From CAYLPT01 sp964385645 (GTDB lineage: Bacteria; Armatimonadota; Hebobacteria; Hebobacterales; Hebobacteraceae), in contig CAYLPT010000175.1 in NCBI GenBank assembly GCA_964385645.1, forward strand, positions 1 through 17,913: a stretch of DNA of 17,913 bases, in the 5' to 3' direction. How positions within the stretch are numbered: position 1 is the first letter of the stretch; each line of letters starts with the position of its first letter. Made by a program: the position numbers and the translations under genes. The notes beneath the pieces are model-generated. The model was given only the letters and a program-made list of their open reading frames with translations, had not been told where the DNA came from and ran no database searches. This document shows, piece by piece, positions 1 through 6,943 of the stretch.

Positions 1-1290
1 CTGGGCCTGCGAGCCGCCGCCGGCCTGCAGGCCGTCGTTGGTGACCGCGTACGCGAGGGGGTCGGGAGCCTCCAAGTCCTCGCCCTCCTCGCCGGGCGGA
101 AGGCCGTAGCGCCAGCACTCCCGCGCCGAGTTCGTCACCCAGGCGGCCACCGGCGCGCTGCCCTCGGCGTAGTTCCGGTGGACCGCGCCCCAGGCCCCGG
201 CGTTGGACTCGAGCAGCACCGCCGGGTCATCCCAGAGCAGGCCCGCCCCGAGGGCGCCTGAGGCGCCCCGCCGCCACAGGTAGGCCCCGCCGGCGTCCTG
301 GTACACGATGTGCAGATCGTCGCCGCCCACGCCGGCGATGCGCTCGCCCCGGAACCCGGGGTCCGACTCGGCGCCCCAGCCCCCCGCCTCAAAGAGCCGG
401 TAGCGGATCCCGTCGTAGACCGTCCCGTTGATGGTGACTCGCTGCGCCCGGAGCTGGACCACTGCCCCCTCGAGGGGAAACAGCGTCGGCACCCGCCAGT
501 TGTCGGGGGGCATATCGTGGAGCACGTGCAGGGTGCGCTCCCAGGAGTCCACCGCGCCCGGCACGGTGCCCCGCCACGCGACCTCCCGCCACATCGGCGG
601 GTCGGTGATGTAGGGGTAAGTCCACCAGGCGGCCACGTGGTAGTGCCCCCAGGCGTCCCGGCAGATCGCCGATCGGATCGGCGTGCCCTCGGGCTGGTTG
701 GGCAGCGAGTGCAGGGAGCCGTACGAGAGCCTGCCGCCCGGCAGGATCTCGATCCGGCGCACGCCCAGGGGGACGAACGCGTCGCCGCCCGCCTCGATGA
801 AGGCGTCGCCGTCCCCGAGCACGCTGCTGCGGTCGGCGTCCACGGAGCTCGTGCCCAGGCCCGTGCCCCGGTAGATCCAGTCTGGCTCCAGGAAGTCGTC
901 CGCCTCCCGGCTGTAGTAGGCGGGCGTGAACCGTCGCGCCTTGACCCACCAGCGCCCCGAGGAGTCCCGGTGGGCGAGCATGACGCCGGCGTTGGCGGAG
1001 TCGACGTTGACCCGCACTTGCTCCCAGACCTTGGCCACCTCGACGGCGGCCGGCGGGACGACCAGGCGGGTCGGGATGTTGCAGCTGGTGACCAAGGTCC
1101 CGCCATCCACCCGCAGCCAGGGGACCAGGGCGCCGATCGGCGGCCGGGCGTTGCCCGCCACCAGCACCCGCTCCGGGCGGCTCTCCAGGCGCACCTCGCC
1201 CGGCCGGGTGATCGCGGCCACCCGCGCCAGCCCCGCCGCGTGCGGGCCCGCCAGGATGCGGCGGATGACTCTGGCGAGGCGATCACTCAT
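1..1290 (-). CDS. Putative tail fibre / tail-tip protein, 3' end beyond the window
   Basis: The minus-strand frame opening with ATG at 1290 (MSDRLARVIRR) stays open for 430 codons to base 1, so the C-terminus is missing. I translated it through without a stop. The start overlaps the end of the preceding hub-like gene by 8 bases (ATGAGTGA) and has GGAGG-type sequence upstream, which suggests translational coupling. I do not recognise a named family. The product is rich in Trp, Tyr and Gly, with beta-strand-like segments such as GHYHVAAWW and GDDLHIVYQDAGG, the latter resembling one blade of a sialidase/propeller-type repeat (impression only). Being last in a run of tail genes and following the hub-like protein, it is most likely a fibre or receptor-binding component. 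Arginine-rich open frames overlapping it on the same strand are shadows: this frame has the balanced composition and the proper start. Confidence 0.72.
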   Translation of the reverse strand, partial: MSDRLARVIRRILAGPHAAGLARVAAITRPGEVRLESRPERVLVAGNARPPIGALVPWLRVDGGTLVTSCNIPTRLVVPPAAVEVAKVWEQVRVNVDSANAGVMLAHRDSSGRWWVKARRFTPAYYSREADDFLEPDWIYRGTGLGTSSVDADRSSVLGDGDAFIEAGGDAFVPLGVRRIEILPGGRLSYGSLHSLPNQPEGTPIRSAICRDAWGHYHVAAWWTYPYITDPPMWREVAWRGTVPGAVDSWERTLHVLHDMPPDNWRVPTLFPLEGAVVQLRAQRVTINGTVYDGIRYRLFEAGGWGAESDPGFRGERIAGVGGDDLHIVYQDAGGAYLWRRGASGALGAGLLWDDPAVLLESNAGAWGAVHRNYAEGSAPVAAWVTNSARECWRYGLPPGEEGEDLEAPDPLAYAVTNDGLQAGGGSQAQ

Positions 1291-4200
1291 CGCTCCAGGC
1301 CTCCAGCGTGATGTCGTGCGTCCACGCCGCCTGCTCCGCGGAGAACTGCGTGCGCACCCGCGTGATGACGGCCACCATATCCGGCATGTCGGCCGGCAGG
1401 TGCGTGAGGGCGACGCGGTCGCCCTTGCGGTAGGGGAGGGGCCGCGGCCAGAACACCTCGAACTGGTACAGCCACTTGCCGCTCTCGGAGGCCAGGTCCT
1501 CGGCGATCTGCTGGCAGGCGGCGTGGCTCATGAGGTGCGGGAGCGACGCCTCGACCGGGATCCCGCCCTCGATCCCCTTCACCGTGCCCCGGTACTGGAT
1601 GGTCCGCTCGATCCGGCGCCGGCGCTCAGGCTCGCTGCCGTCCTCCTGCTGGTCCCAGGCGTAGTCGGGCGGGGAGTCGGTCCGCAGCGCAGACTGCAGC
1701 ACGCCGGGCTGCTCCACGCGCCGGGGGAAGCCGCGGCGCACCCGGAGCTGGCCGGCCACCACCCGCCACTCGGTGGTGGTCGTCCGCACGTCGGTCGGCG
1801 TCACCTGCTCGTAGCGGACCAGGGTCTTCTCCCGCTCCTGCCACTCCTCGGCCCGCCACTCGTAGAGGGTCTCCTCCCGCAGCGCCAGGCGGTGGGCGTC
1901 GTCGTGGTCGAAGCGCACCACCCGCCGCTCGGTCTTGGGCGAGTCGGTGTGCAGGTCGGAGCGGATGATGGTCCGGCTTTCCACCAGGAGCCGCCCGAGC
2001 CACACTGATGCGAAGCGGTGCTCGTCGAGCCAGCGCGGAGGCTCGAAGACGTCCTCGAAGACCAGCTCCTCGCTCTCCTCCTGGCTCAGCGCCCAGAGAC
2101 CGTCGGCCCGCCGTGTGTAGGTCCGCACCACCCGCCGGCCCGAGCCGTCATCCTCGATCTGCACCTGGGAGTCGCCCGCCTCGCCCGATTCCTCGTCCTC
2201 GTAGCCCGCCAGCACGGTTTCCGTGCCGCCCCAGACCCGCACCTGGGCCACGGCGGGCTGGCGCTCCCGCACGATGGAGCGCACGAGTCCGAGCGAGCAC
2301 TCCAGCGTGCCCAGCACGGGTCCGTTGCCCCGGCGCCGCACCACCAGGCTGTCGCCGTCCACCCAGGCGTCGCTGCGCCAGCGGCGGCTCACCTGGAGGG
2401 GCTCGAGGAGCCGACCCAGGGCGGCGGCGATGGACTCATCCGCCCTCAGCGTGAACTCCTTGAGCCGGTAGTCGGGGGCGTCCCATACCAGCCCCAGACC
2501 CACCAGGGCGGCCAGCCGGCCGGCGATCGCCCGGCAGGTGGGGCGCGTCCATGTGGTGGCGTCTAGCTCCCGGTAGGCGCTGAGGCGATAGCTGCGGGGA
2601 TCGCGGCGCTCATCCACCAGCAGCGCCGCCCGGTCCCGCCCGTGCAGCTCGGTGACGAGCTCGCTCTCCGTTGCCCGCGCGGCCGCGCCGTCTACGCGGA
2701 ACGTGCCATAGTCATCCATGCCGACATCCGCCAGCCCGATCCGCACCTGCACCAGGTCGCCCTCGCCCACCGAGCGCCAGAGCTGCGCCTTGGGCCGCAG
2801 GGGCGCGCCGGGATCCGACTCCGCCAGGCGCAGGTCGAAGGCGTCCGCCAGCGCCTCCACCGAGGACTCGATGGTGCATTCGAGGATGTGCCGGGAGAGG
2901 ATGATGACCCGCTGCGCCGCCTCCAGGGCCGCGGCGGCGTCGGCGGTCGCCGTCTCTGCCCGCAGGCGCACCCAGGCGTCGGCCGCCAGCCCCGCCTCGT
3001 GCCCATCGTAGATCCCGGCCGGCACCTCGGCGGTGTCGGTCAGCGCCCCCGCGTCCGAGTCGCCCACGGGCTGGATCTCGATCGCCACCTCATCCTCGCC
3101 GTGGACCTCTGTCTCGGAGACCTCGATCTCGTACCAGAGGGCGGCGACATCCTCGGCCGCCACGGGCTCGAGCCCCAAGTGCTCGACCGGGGGCGCCTCT
3201 GCTATCGCATCGGTGAGCACGCCGGAGTCGCCGGCGGCGATCTGCTCCTCGGCGAGCCTGGCTGCGTCGGTCGCCGCCGCAGAGTCGGAGCTCGTGATGA
3301 AGGCCTGCACCCCCGGCAGCGGGCCCCAGGGGAGCCGCACCCCCGGCTGCGGGCGCCAGTAGCCCCAGGCGCCGACCCACTCCTTGTCGAGCGCGCCGGC
3401 GTCGCTGGCCTGGACGATCTCGGGCGCCGTGTACTCGCTGGCGTGAGCGGTCTCGCTGGCCGCCGCCGAATCCGAGGAGTCCAGCTCCTCGATGTCCGGC
3501 ACGGCGCTGTCGCCCTCGCGCAGCGCATACCAGACGTAGCGGCTGGTGTTGCGGTTGACCCGATCATCGGTCCCGACCTGGAACCCCAGATCCCGGAGTT
3601 CCTGGATGAGGTTCGCGGCCTCGGCATCGTTGTGCAGCGAACCGCTCACATCGCCGACATGATCCTTCGTCCGCCAGACGCCGGCCCCACTAAGCTCCGC
3701 CCGCTTCACCTGGAGGGAATCGGGCCGCCACCCGACCACATCCAGGTTGCGATTGTCCTGGGCATTGCCCGTGTACTCGCCCGACTCGGCACAGCCGTCG
3801 ATGTCGGCGATCGCCAGGTAGCTATAGGCGCCGCTGAGATTGACGTGCTCATGCGCGCTCAGAGTGAAGCCGTCGGAGGTGAACGACTTGATCCGATTGG
3901 CCGTCTCGCCGAAGAACGAGCTGCACGACATCCCGGCGCTCATGGAGGTGCATCGCCACCATGCTACCGTGCCGCTAGCGGTGCTGTGGCGACGCACCAG
4001 GACGAAGCCCGGCCTGAACCCCAGGCCGTCGATCTCGCGATCAGCCGTGTTGTTCCCCTCATAGGTGTCGACCTTGGCATCGCCCCCCGAGGCCTCGATG
4101 GCGAGGTAGGCGTACACGATGCCCGCGCCGTTGACGCCACCGTGGCCGCTGAGGGTGAAACCATCAGCGTCACAAGTGATCGCGCCGCTCACCGAGCCGG

Positions 4201-4357
4201 CGGCGCCGAAGAAGTACGGCGTCACCCCCCGGAAGCCGATCAGGAGGTGCTGGGTGTTGGCCGGCTTGATGAAGACGACGTCGGGCGCGAGCCCGAGCCC
4301 CGTGAAGACGCGCGGGTTCGTGCCGTCGCCCGTATAGCGGCCGACCTTGACCTTCAC
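1283..4357 (-). CDS. Baseplate hub-like tail protein with N-terminal repeats
   Basis: This 1024-residue protein starts at GTG (4357), with GGAGG about 8 bases upstream. Residues 1-285 contain three related units of roughly 95 residues, opening with VGRYTGDG, VDTYEGNN and SGEYTGNA; units 1 and 2 share an internal DGFTLS and a closing YLAI. They resemble a small beta domain common in phage tail proteins (I believe DUF7483-like, not verified). Residues about 295-480 form an acidic Ser/Asp/Ala linker with recurring SDSAAA, GDSGVLTD and SDAGALTD motifs. Residues about 490-1024 look like a hub or tail-associated protein: an Ile/Val-rich domain with ELHGRDRAALLVDER, then long charged beta segments, ending with RKGDRVALTHLPADMPDMV. 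Inferred role: a central tail-tip component with added adhesion-like domains. Its position after the distal-tail-like gene agrees. An independent adhesin or fibre is the alternative. Confidence 0.7.
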   Translation of the reverse strand: MKVKVGRYTGDGTNPRVFTGLGLAPDVVFIKPANTQHLLIGFRGVTPYFFGAAGSVSGAITCDADGFTLSGHGGVNGAGIVYAYLAIEASGGDAKVDTYEGNNTADREIDGLGFRPGFVLVRRHSTASGTVAWWRCTSMSAGMSCSSFFGETANRIKSFTSDGFTLSAHEHVNLSGAYSYLAIADIDGCAESGEYTGNAQDNRNLDVVGWRPDSLQVKRAELSGAGVWRTKDHVGDVSGSLHNDAEAANLIQELRDLGFQVGTDDRVNRNTSRYVWYALREGDSAVPDIEELDSSDSAAASETAHASEYTAPEIVQASDAGALDKEWVGAWGYWRPQPGVRLPWGPLPGVQAFITSSDSAAATDAARLAEEQIAAGDSGVLTDAIAEAPPVEHLGLEPVAAEDVAALWYEIEVSETEVHGEDEVAIEIQPVGDSDAGALTDTAEVPAGIYDGHEAGLAADAWVRLRAETATADAAAALEAAQRVIILSRHILECTIESSVEALADAFDLRLAESDPGAPLRPKAQLWRSVGEGDLVQVRIGLADVGMDDYGTFRVDGAAARATESELVTELHGRDRAALLVDERRDPRSYRLSAYRELDATTWTRPTCRAIAGRLAALVGLGLVWDAPDYRLKEFTLRADESIAAALGRLLEPLQVSRRWRSDAWVDGDSLVVRRRGNGPVLGTLECSLGLVRSIVRERQPAVAQVRVWGGTETVLAGYEDEESGEAGDSQVQIEDDGSGRRVVRTYTRRADGLWALSQEESEELVFEDVFEPPRWLDEHRFASVWLGRLLVESRTIIRSDLHTDSPKTERRVVRFDHDDAHRLALREETLYEWRAEEWQEREKTLVRYEQVTPTDVRTTTTEWRVVAGQLRVRRGFPRRVEQPGVLQSALRTDSPPDYAWDQQEDGSEPERRRRIERTIQYRGTVKGIEGGIPVEASLPHLMSHAACQQIAEDLASESGKWLYQFEVFWPRPLPYRKGDRVALTHLPADMPDMVAVITRVRTQFSAEQAAWTHDITLEAWSDE

Positions 4358-4378
4358 GGGGCTGCCTCCGGCGATAGA

Positions 4379-4915
4379 CTACGCGAGCGAGATCTCCACC
4401 GTCAGCTGCCAGGTGCCGCTCGACTTCGTGCCCAGGTTCTCAGCCTTGCGGTTCAGCAGCTTGCGGGCGCCGGCGCCGTTGTCGATGCCCCACTCCAGCC
4501 ACTCGAAGTTGGCCTCGGCCGGCCCGAAGAGCGACCGGAAGGTGATCTTCTTCTCGGCCAGCGCGCCCACCGCCGGGTAGCCGGCCTCCATGCCCTTCCA
4601 CTCCTGGTTCACGCCCAGGAGCCCGGTATCGGTGTCCTGGCCGGTGGTGCTGTCATCGCCGACTCCGAGGCGGGCGTTAGCATGCGAGTAGGCGGTCGCG
4701 CTCAGCCCTGCCACTAGCCGCCAGATGGTCTCGATCCCGACACGGGTCAGGACATTTCCCTCGCGGACCGTCTCCTCGACCGGGGCGTGCTCGGCGTAGA
4801 AGCGCCGCAGGCCCTCCTCCTCCCCGTAACGGCGAATGTACTCGTCGACGTCCGCGTCGAACTTCCGCACCGTGGTGCGGCAGTTCCACTGCGCCTTCTC
4901 TGCAATAGCCGTCAT
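4379..4915 (-). CDS. Phage tail structural protein, conserved type
   Basis: 178 residues. The ATG at 4915 overlaps the stop of the preceding gene as ATGA, and AGGAGG lies about 9 bases upstream, inside that gene. The N-terminal half is charged and helical (DEYIRRYGEEEGLRRFYAEH, residues 24-43). The C-terminal half carries the recognisable stretch ATAYSHANARLGVGDDST (73-90), then KGMEAGYP, KITFRSLFG and ANFEWLEWGIDNG (135-147). I know this pattern from a family of small proteins of unknown function in tail or fibre regions of tailed phages; the assignment is by pattern, not by search. The C-terminus (WQLTVEISLA) looks like a closing beta strand. A structural tail or fibre-associated role is inferred from family and position. 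Confidence 0.7.
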   Translation of the reverse strand: MTAIAEKAQWNCRTTVRKFDADVDEYIRRYGEEEGLRRFYAEHAPVEETVREGNVLTRVGIETIWRLVAGLSATAYSHANARLGVGDDSTTGQDTDTGLLGVNQEWKGMEAGYPAVGALAEKKITFRSLFGPAEANFEWLEWGIDNGAGARKLLNRKAENLGTKSSGTWQLTVEISLA

Positions 4916-5163
4916 TGCGGCTGCCTCCTGGTAAAGGTGATCTCCGCCTCGGGCGCCAGCACCCGCCCGGCGGCCGCCTCCTCGAACTCCCGGTTGATCA
5001 CCGTCGCCCGCAGCTGCACCGAGTCGCTCAGCGCCGGCACCACCGCCGCCTGGAGCTCCACCGCGTCGGCGATCCGGTAGCCGTACACCTCCGCCTGCAG
5101 CAGCAGGCTGTCGGCCACCCGCGCGAGCACCGTCGCCTGCAGTTCCTGGGAGTCGGTGATCAT
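4912..5163 (-). CDS. Small repeat protein in the tail operon
   Basis: 83 residues, linked on both sides. Its ATG (5163) shares one base with the previous stop (TGATG) and its stop overlaps the next ATG (ATGA). Residues 3-57 consist of four copies of a 14-15-residue unit with consensus [T/A/S]-D-[S/A]-x-x-L-[Q/R]-A-x-V, followed by a few variable residues and a hydrophobic: TDSQELQATV, ADSLLLQAEV, ADAVELQAAV, SDSVQLRATV. The rest (58-83) is charged and ends FTRRQPQ. I do not recognise the family. Alternating hydrophobic residues in each unit suggest short beta strands, as in a fibre shaft or beta-solenoid. Strict coupling to its neighbours argues that it is a real gene with a stoichiometric structural role. 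Confidence 0.62.
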   Translation of the reverse strand: MITDSQELQATVLARVADSLLLQAEVYGYRIADAVELQAAVVPALSDSVQLRATVINREFEEAAAGRVLAPEAEITFTRRQPQ

Positions 5164-5879
5164 CAGGCCCCCGTCTCCCGGAACCTCACCAGCGCCCGGC
5201 GGGGGTTCCCGATCTGCGGTGTCCCGGCCGGCACCGAGTAGCGCATCCAGCAGGCAGCATACTCCCCGGCCGGCAGGTCCCCGATGGCGATCGCCGCCGT
5301 CTGCCAGGTCCCGGGCGAGCCGGAGGTGTTGAGCGCGGGCGCCGGCGCGCCCAGGCTGCCATCCGGCGTCTCATCCAGGTAGCCGGTCGTCTCGTTGTCG
5401 GCGATCTCATCCGCCAGGAACAGGTCGCCCCCGCCCACCGCGCTGCGGTAGATCCGCCGCGCCGTGGTGCCGGCCGGTCCGGTCGGGATGCTCGACAGGT
5501 TGACCTTCTGGTTGCCGGAGGTGGTGGTGATCCCGCGCAGGGCACCCGGCGTGGTCTCGCCGTTGGCCGTGACGAAGGTGACCGCGTACTCGTAGTAGCC
5601 GATCTCCAGGGCGATTCCGCTCGCCAGCGACGCGGCCGGCTGCCCGGGCGGATCCAGGGGCAGGTCCTGGGCGATCTGGATGTACTGCACCCCGTCATTG
5701 GCGCCCACCGCCGCCCGCTCGACCAGGCACCCCTCGAGTGACTCGCCGGCGGTGGAGGCGTTGCGCCACCAGATCCGCCGGGGATCCCTGGCGGCGCCGT
5801 CATGCACCGCGCCCTGGTCGTAGGAGGCCTCGGCCGGAGTGATCCCGTCTGACTCGTAGCGGCTGACTGCCTTGGCCAT
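5163..5879 (-). CDS. Tail/fibre protein with fibronectin-III-like domain
   Basis: 238 residues starting at ATG 5879, with GGGAGG about 11 bases upstream. The centre (about 93-160) has the typical sequence of an Fn3/Ig-like module in phage tail proteins: YYEYAVTFVTANGETTPG, then SGNQKVNLSSIPTGPAGTTARR and IYRSAVGGGDLFL. Such domains usually decorate tails or bind carbohydrate surfaces. The N-terminus begins AKAVSRYESDGITP and the C-terminus is beta-rich (EYAACWMRYSVPAGTPQIG). It is the first tail gene after the toxin-antitoxin interruption, so leftward transcription must either cross that locus antisense or begin in the 70 bases upstream, where I see no clear leftward promoter. The role as a minor tail or fibre component is inferred. 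Confidence 0.68.
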   Translation of the reverse strand: MAKAVSRYESDGITPAEASYDQGAVHDGAARDPRRIWWRNASTAGESLEGCLVERAAVGANDGVQYIQIAQDLPLDPPGQPAASLASGIALEIGYYEYAVTFVTANGETTPGALRGITTTSGNQKVNLSSIPTGPAGTTARRIYRSAVGGGDLFLADEIADNETTGYLDETPDGSLGAPAPALNTSGSPGTWQTAAIAIGDLPAGEYAACWMRYSVPAGTPQIGNPRRALVRFRETGA

Positions 5880-5915
5880 GGTCTACCTGTCCTCCCGAGC
5901 GCCGCGGCTCGCCGC

Positions 5916-5944
5916 TTGACACCCTGATGCAGATTGACTAACAT
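5916..5944 (+). promoter_or_regulatory. Sigma70-like promoter of the toxin-antitoxin operon
   Basis: A perfect -35 hexamer TTGACA (5916-5921), a 17-bp spacer and a -10-like TAACAT (5939-5944, 4 of 6 consensus bases). Transcription would begin near 5951. The ribosome-binding site GGAGGG (5965-5970) and ATG at 5978 follow. The site is AT-rich compared with the surrounding sequence, which adds weight. Confidence 0.7.
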
Positions 5945-5960
5945 GCATGAGTGAGCATGT
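5941..5960. promoter_or_regulatory. Operator-like inverted repeat over the -10 region
   Basis: A perfect inverted repeat ACATGC (5941-5946) / GCATGT (5955-5960) with an 8-bp spacer overlaps the -10 element and start point. GCATG is also directly repeated at a 10-bp interval (5945 and 5955). Phd/YefM-type antitoxins repress their own promoters by binding such palindromes, alone or with the toxin. Its use here is inferred from placement. Confidence 0.55.
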
Positions 5961-5977
5961 GCCTGGAGGGTGGTCAC

Positions 5978-6256
5978 ATGGCGAACCGCGTGCTGCGCAT
6001 GCCGATGACGAAGGCCCGGACGAACCTGGGCTCCCTGGTGCGAGCGGTGAACGTCGAGGGCGACGTGGTCGTCCTGGAGAAGGACGGCATACCGGTCGCC
6101 GGCCTGGTGGACATTGACCTGCTGGAGGACTACCTGGAGAGCAGAGACCCCGCGCTGCGCCGGCGCATGCGGGAGAGCATGAAGGCCTACCGCTCCGGGC
6201 GCGCCCGGCCGGTGCGGGAGTTCCTGGATGAACTGAGCGCCCCGAAGTCGCGGTAG
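5978..6256 (+). CDS. Phd/YefM-family antitoxin
   Basis: 92 residues from ATG 5978 (MANRVLRMPMTKARTNLG). This start has GGAGGG seven bases upstream; the in-frame GTG at 5951 would sit at the predicted transcription start and lacks a ribosome-binding site. The N-terminal part matches the Phd/YefM DNA-binding fold: TKARTNLGSLVRAV, then GDVVVLEKDGIPVAGLVD and a helix DLLEDYLES. The charged C-terminal tail (about 58-92, RRRMRESMKAYRSGRARPV) is the usual toxin-binding segment. The toxin gene follows after 4 bases, the standard antitoxin-first order. Family role: the antitoxin neutralises the toxin and autoregulates the operon. The pair runs opposite to all surrounding phage genes, so it is probably an added cargo unit that may stabilise a prophage or guard against other phages. 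Confidence 0.87.
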   Translation: MANRVLRMPMTKARTNLGSLVRAVNVEGDVVVLEKDGIPVAGLVDIDLLEDYLESRDPALRRRMRESMKAYRSGRARPVREFLDELSAPKSR

Positions 6257-6260
6257 CAGC

Positions 6261-6548
6261 ATGGCGCGCCGCTACCGCGTCGTCGCCTTCAAGGGCTTCG
6301 AGCGCGACATCCGCCGCCTGCAGCGGCGCCAGCCTCGAGTATACGAAGACCTCCTGGCGGCCCTCGGGGTCCTCGAAACCGACCCCTACAACCTGGAGGG
6401 CCGGGCCGACATCCGCAAGCTCGTAGACGTGCCGCCTGGCGAGGGGCAGTTCCGCCTCCGCATCGGCGACTATCGCCTTCGCTACGACGTGGAGGGGGAT
6501 GATGTGGTGCTCCACTCCATGCGCCCCCGTGGGCAGAGCTACCGCTAG
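6261..6548 (+). CDS. RelE/ParE-superfamily toxin
   Basis: 95 residues from ATG 6261, 4 bases after the antitoxin stop. Typical size and layout for the superfamily: N-terminal strand and basic helices (YRVVAFKGFERDIRRLQRR, 5-23), a middle helix ending LETDPYN, then the C-terminal sheet FRLRIGDYRLRYDVEGDDVV with the terminal HSMRPRGQSYR. The signature GxFRLRxGDYRxxY is present in slightly altered form (GQFRLRIGDYRLRY). RelE members cleave mRNA at the ribosome and ParE members poison DNA gyrase; the sequence alone does not decide which. It ends 20 bases before the convergent stop of the tail gene on the other strand, with no terminator visible between. Confidence 0.88.
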   Translation: MARRYRVVAFKGFERDIRRLQRRQPRVYEDLLAALGVLETDPYNLEGRADIRKLVDVPPGEGQFRLRIGDYRLRYDVEGDDVVLHSMRPRGQSYR

Positions 6549-6568
6549 CCTGACCGCTCCCGCTGCCA

Positions 6569-6940
6569 TCAGGCCGTCTCCTCGATCACGTCGAAGACCA
6601 GCTCCACCCGGTAGGCCTCGTGTGCCCGGATGCGCTCGGGGATCAGCGAGCGGAAGAACACCCGGTACTCCTGCCCCCGGTGGTCCACCCACCGCCAGAC
6701 CTGCCCCACCGCCTGGTACTTGGCCCGGAACGCGGCGAGCGTCGCGGCGGCCATCCAGTCGACCCGCAGGCGGATCTGGCGGTCGATGTCGGGCGCCCCG
6801 AAGTCCTGCCAGACGCGACCCTCTGCGGTCGCGTGCGCACTGACTCGCCGCTCCGCCGGGCGGTCGTCGTAGCGGGCCGGATCCACATCCAGGTAGGTCG
6901 GCCCAAAGCCATCTGGGTAGCTCAGGACACACGCGGTCAT
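6569..6940 (-). CDS. Distal-tail-like protein downstream of the tape measure
   Basis: 123 residues. ATG 6940 lies 3 bases after the tape measure stop, and its ribosome-binding site GGGAGGGGG is formed by the last codons of that gene. Visible features: a short N-terminus with YPDGFGPTYLDVDPARYDDRP, then a beta-rich body (IDRQIRLRVDWM, RAKYQAVGQVWRWVDHRGQEYRVFF) and a closing strand YRVELVFDVIEE. Small beta proteins at this position in siphoviruses are distal tail or related tip adaptors joining the tube to the baseplate or fibres. Function is assigned by position and general shape, without a named family. Leftward it is followed by the plus-strand toxin-antitoxin pair instead of the next tail gene. 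Confidence 0.62.
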   Translation of the reverse strand: MTACVLSYPDGFGPTYLDVDPARYDDRPAERRVSAHATAEGRVWQDFGAPDIDRQIRLRVDWMAAATLAAFRAKYQAVGQVWRWVDHRGQEYRVFFRSLIPERIRAHEAYRVELVFDVIEETA

Positions 6941-6943
6941 CGC

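Noticed and set aside
135..1286. A 383-codon minus-strand frame at the left end
   Set aside because: Extremely Arg/Gly/Ser/Thr-rich; the frame from 1290 has normal composition and a coupled start.
2642..4717. A 691-codon open frame on the plus strand opposite the hub-like gene
   Set aside because: GC-rich antisense shadow: Arg/Leu/Gly/His-rich composition, no ribosome site, and it lies across two well-supported minus-strand genes.
5896..5911. Small CGAGC/GCTCG hairpin upstream of the toxin-antitoxin promoter
   Set aside because: Five-base arms in GC-rich DNA are expected by chance; no U-tract and no clear role.
5951..5977. Earlier GTG start for the antitoxin
   Set aside because: It would lie at the predicted transcription start without a ribosome site; ATG 5978 has GGAGGG at the right distance.
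6549..6568. Terminator between the convergent toxin and tail genes
   Set aside because: The 20-base gap shows no inverted repeat with T-run on either strand.
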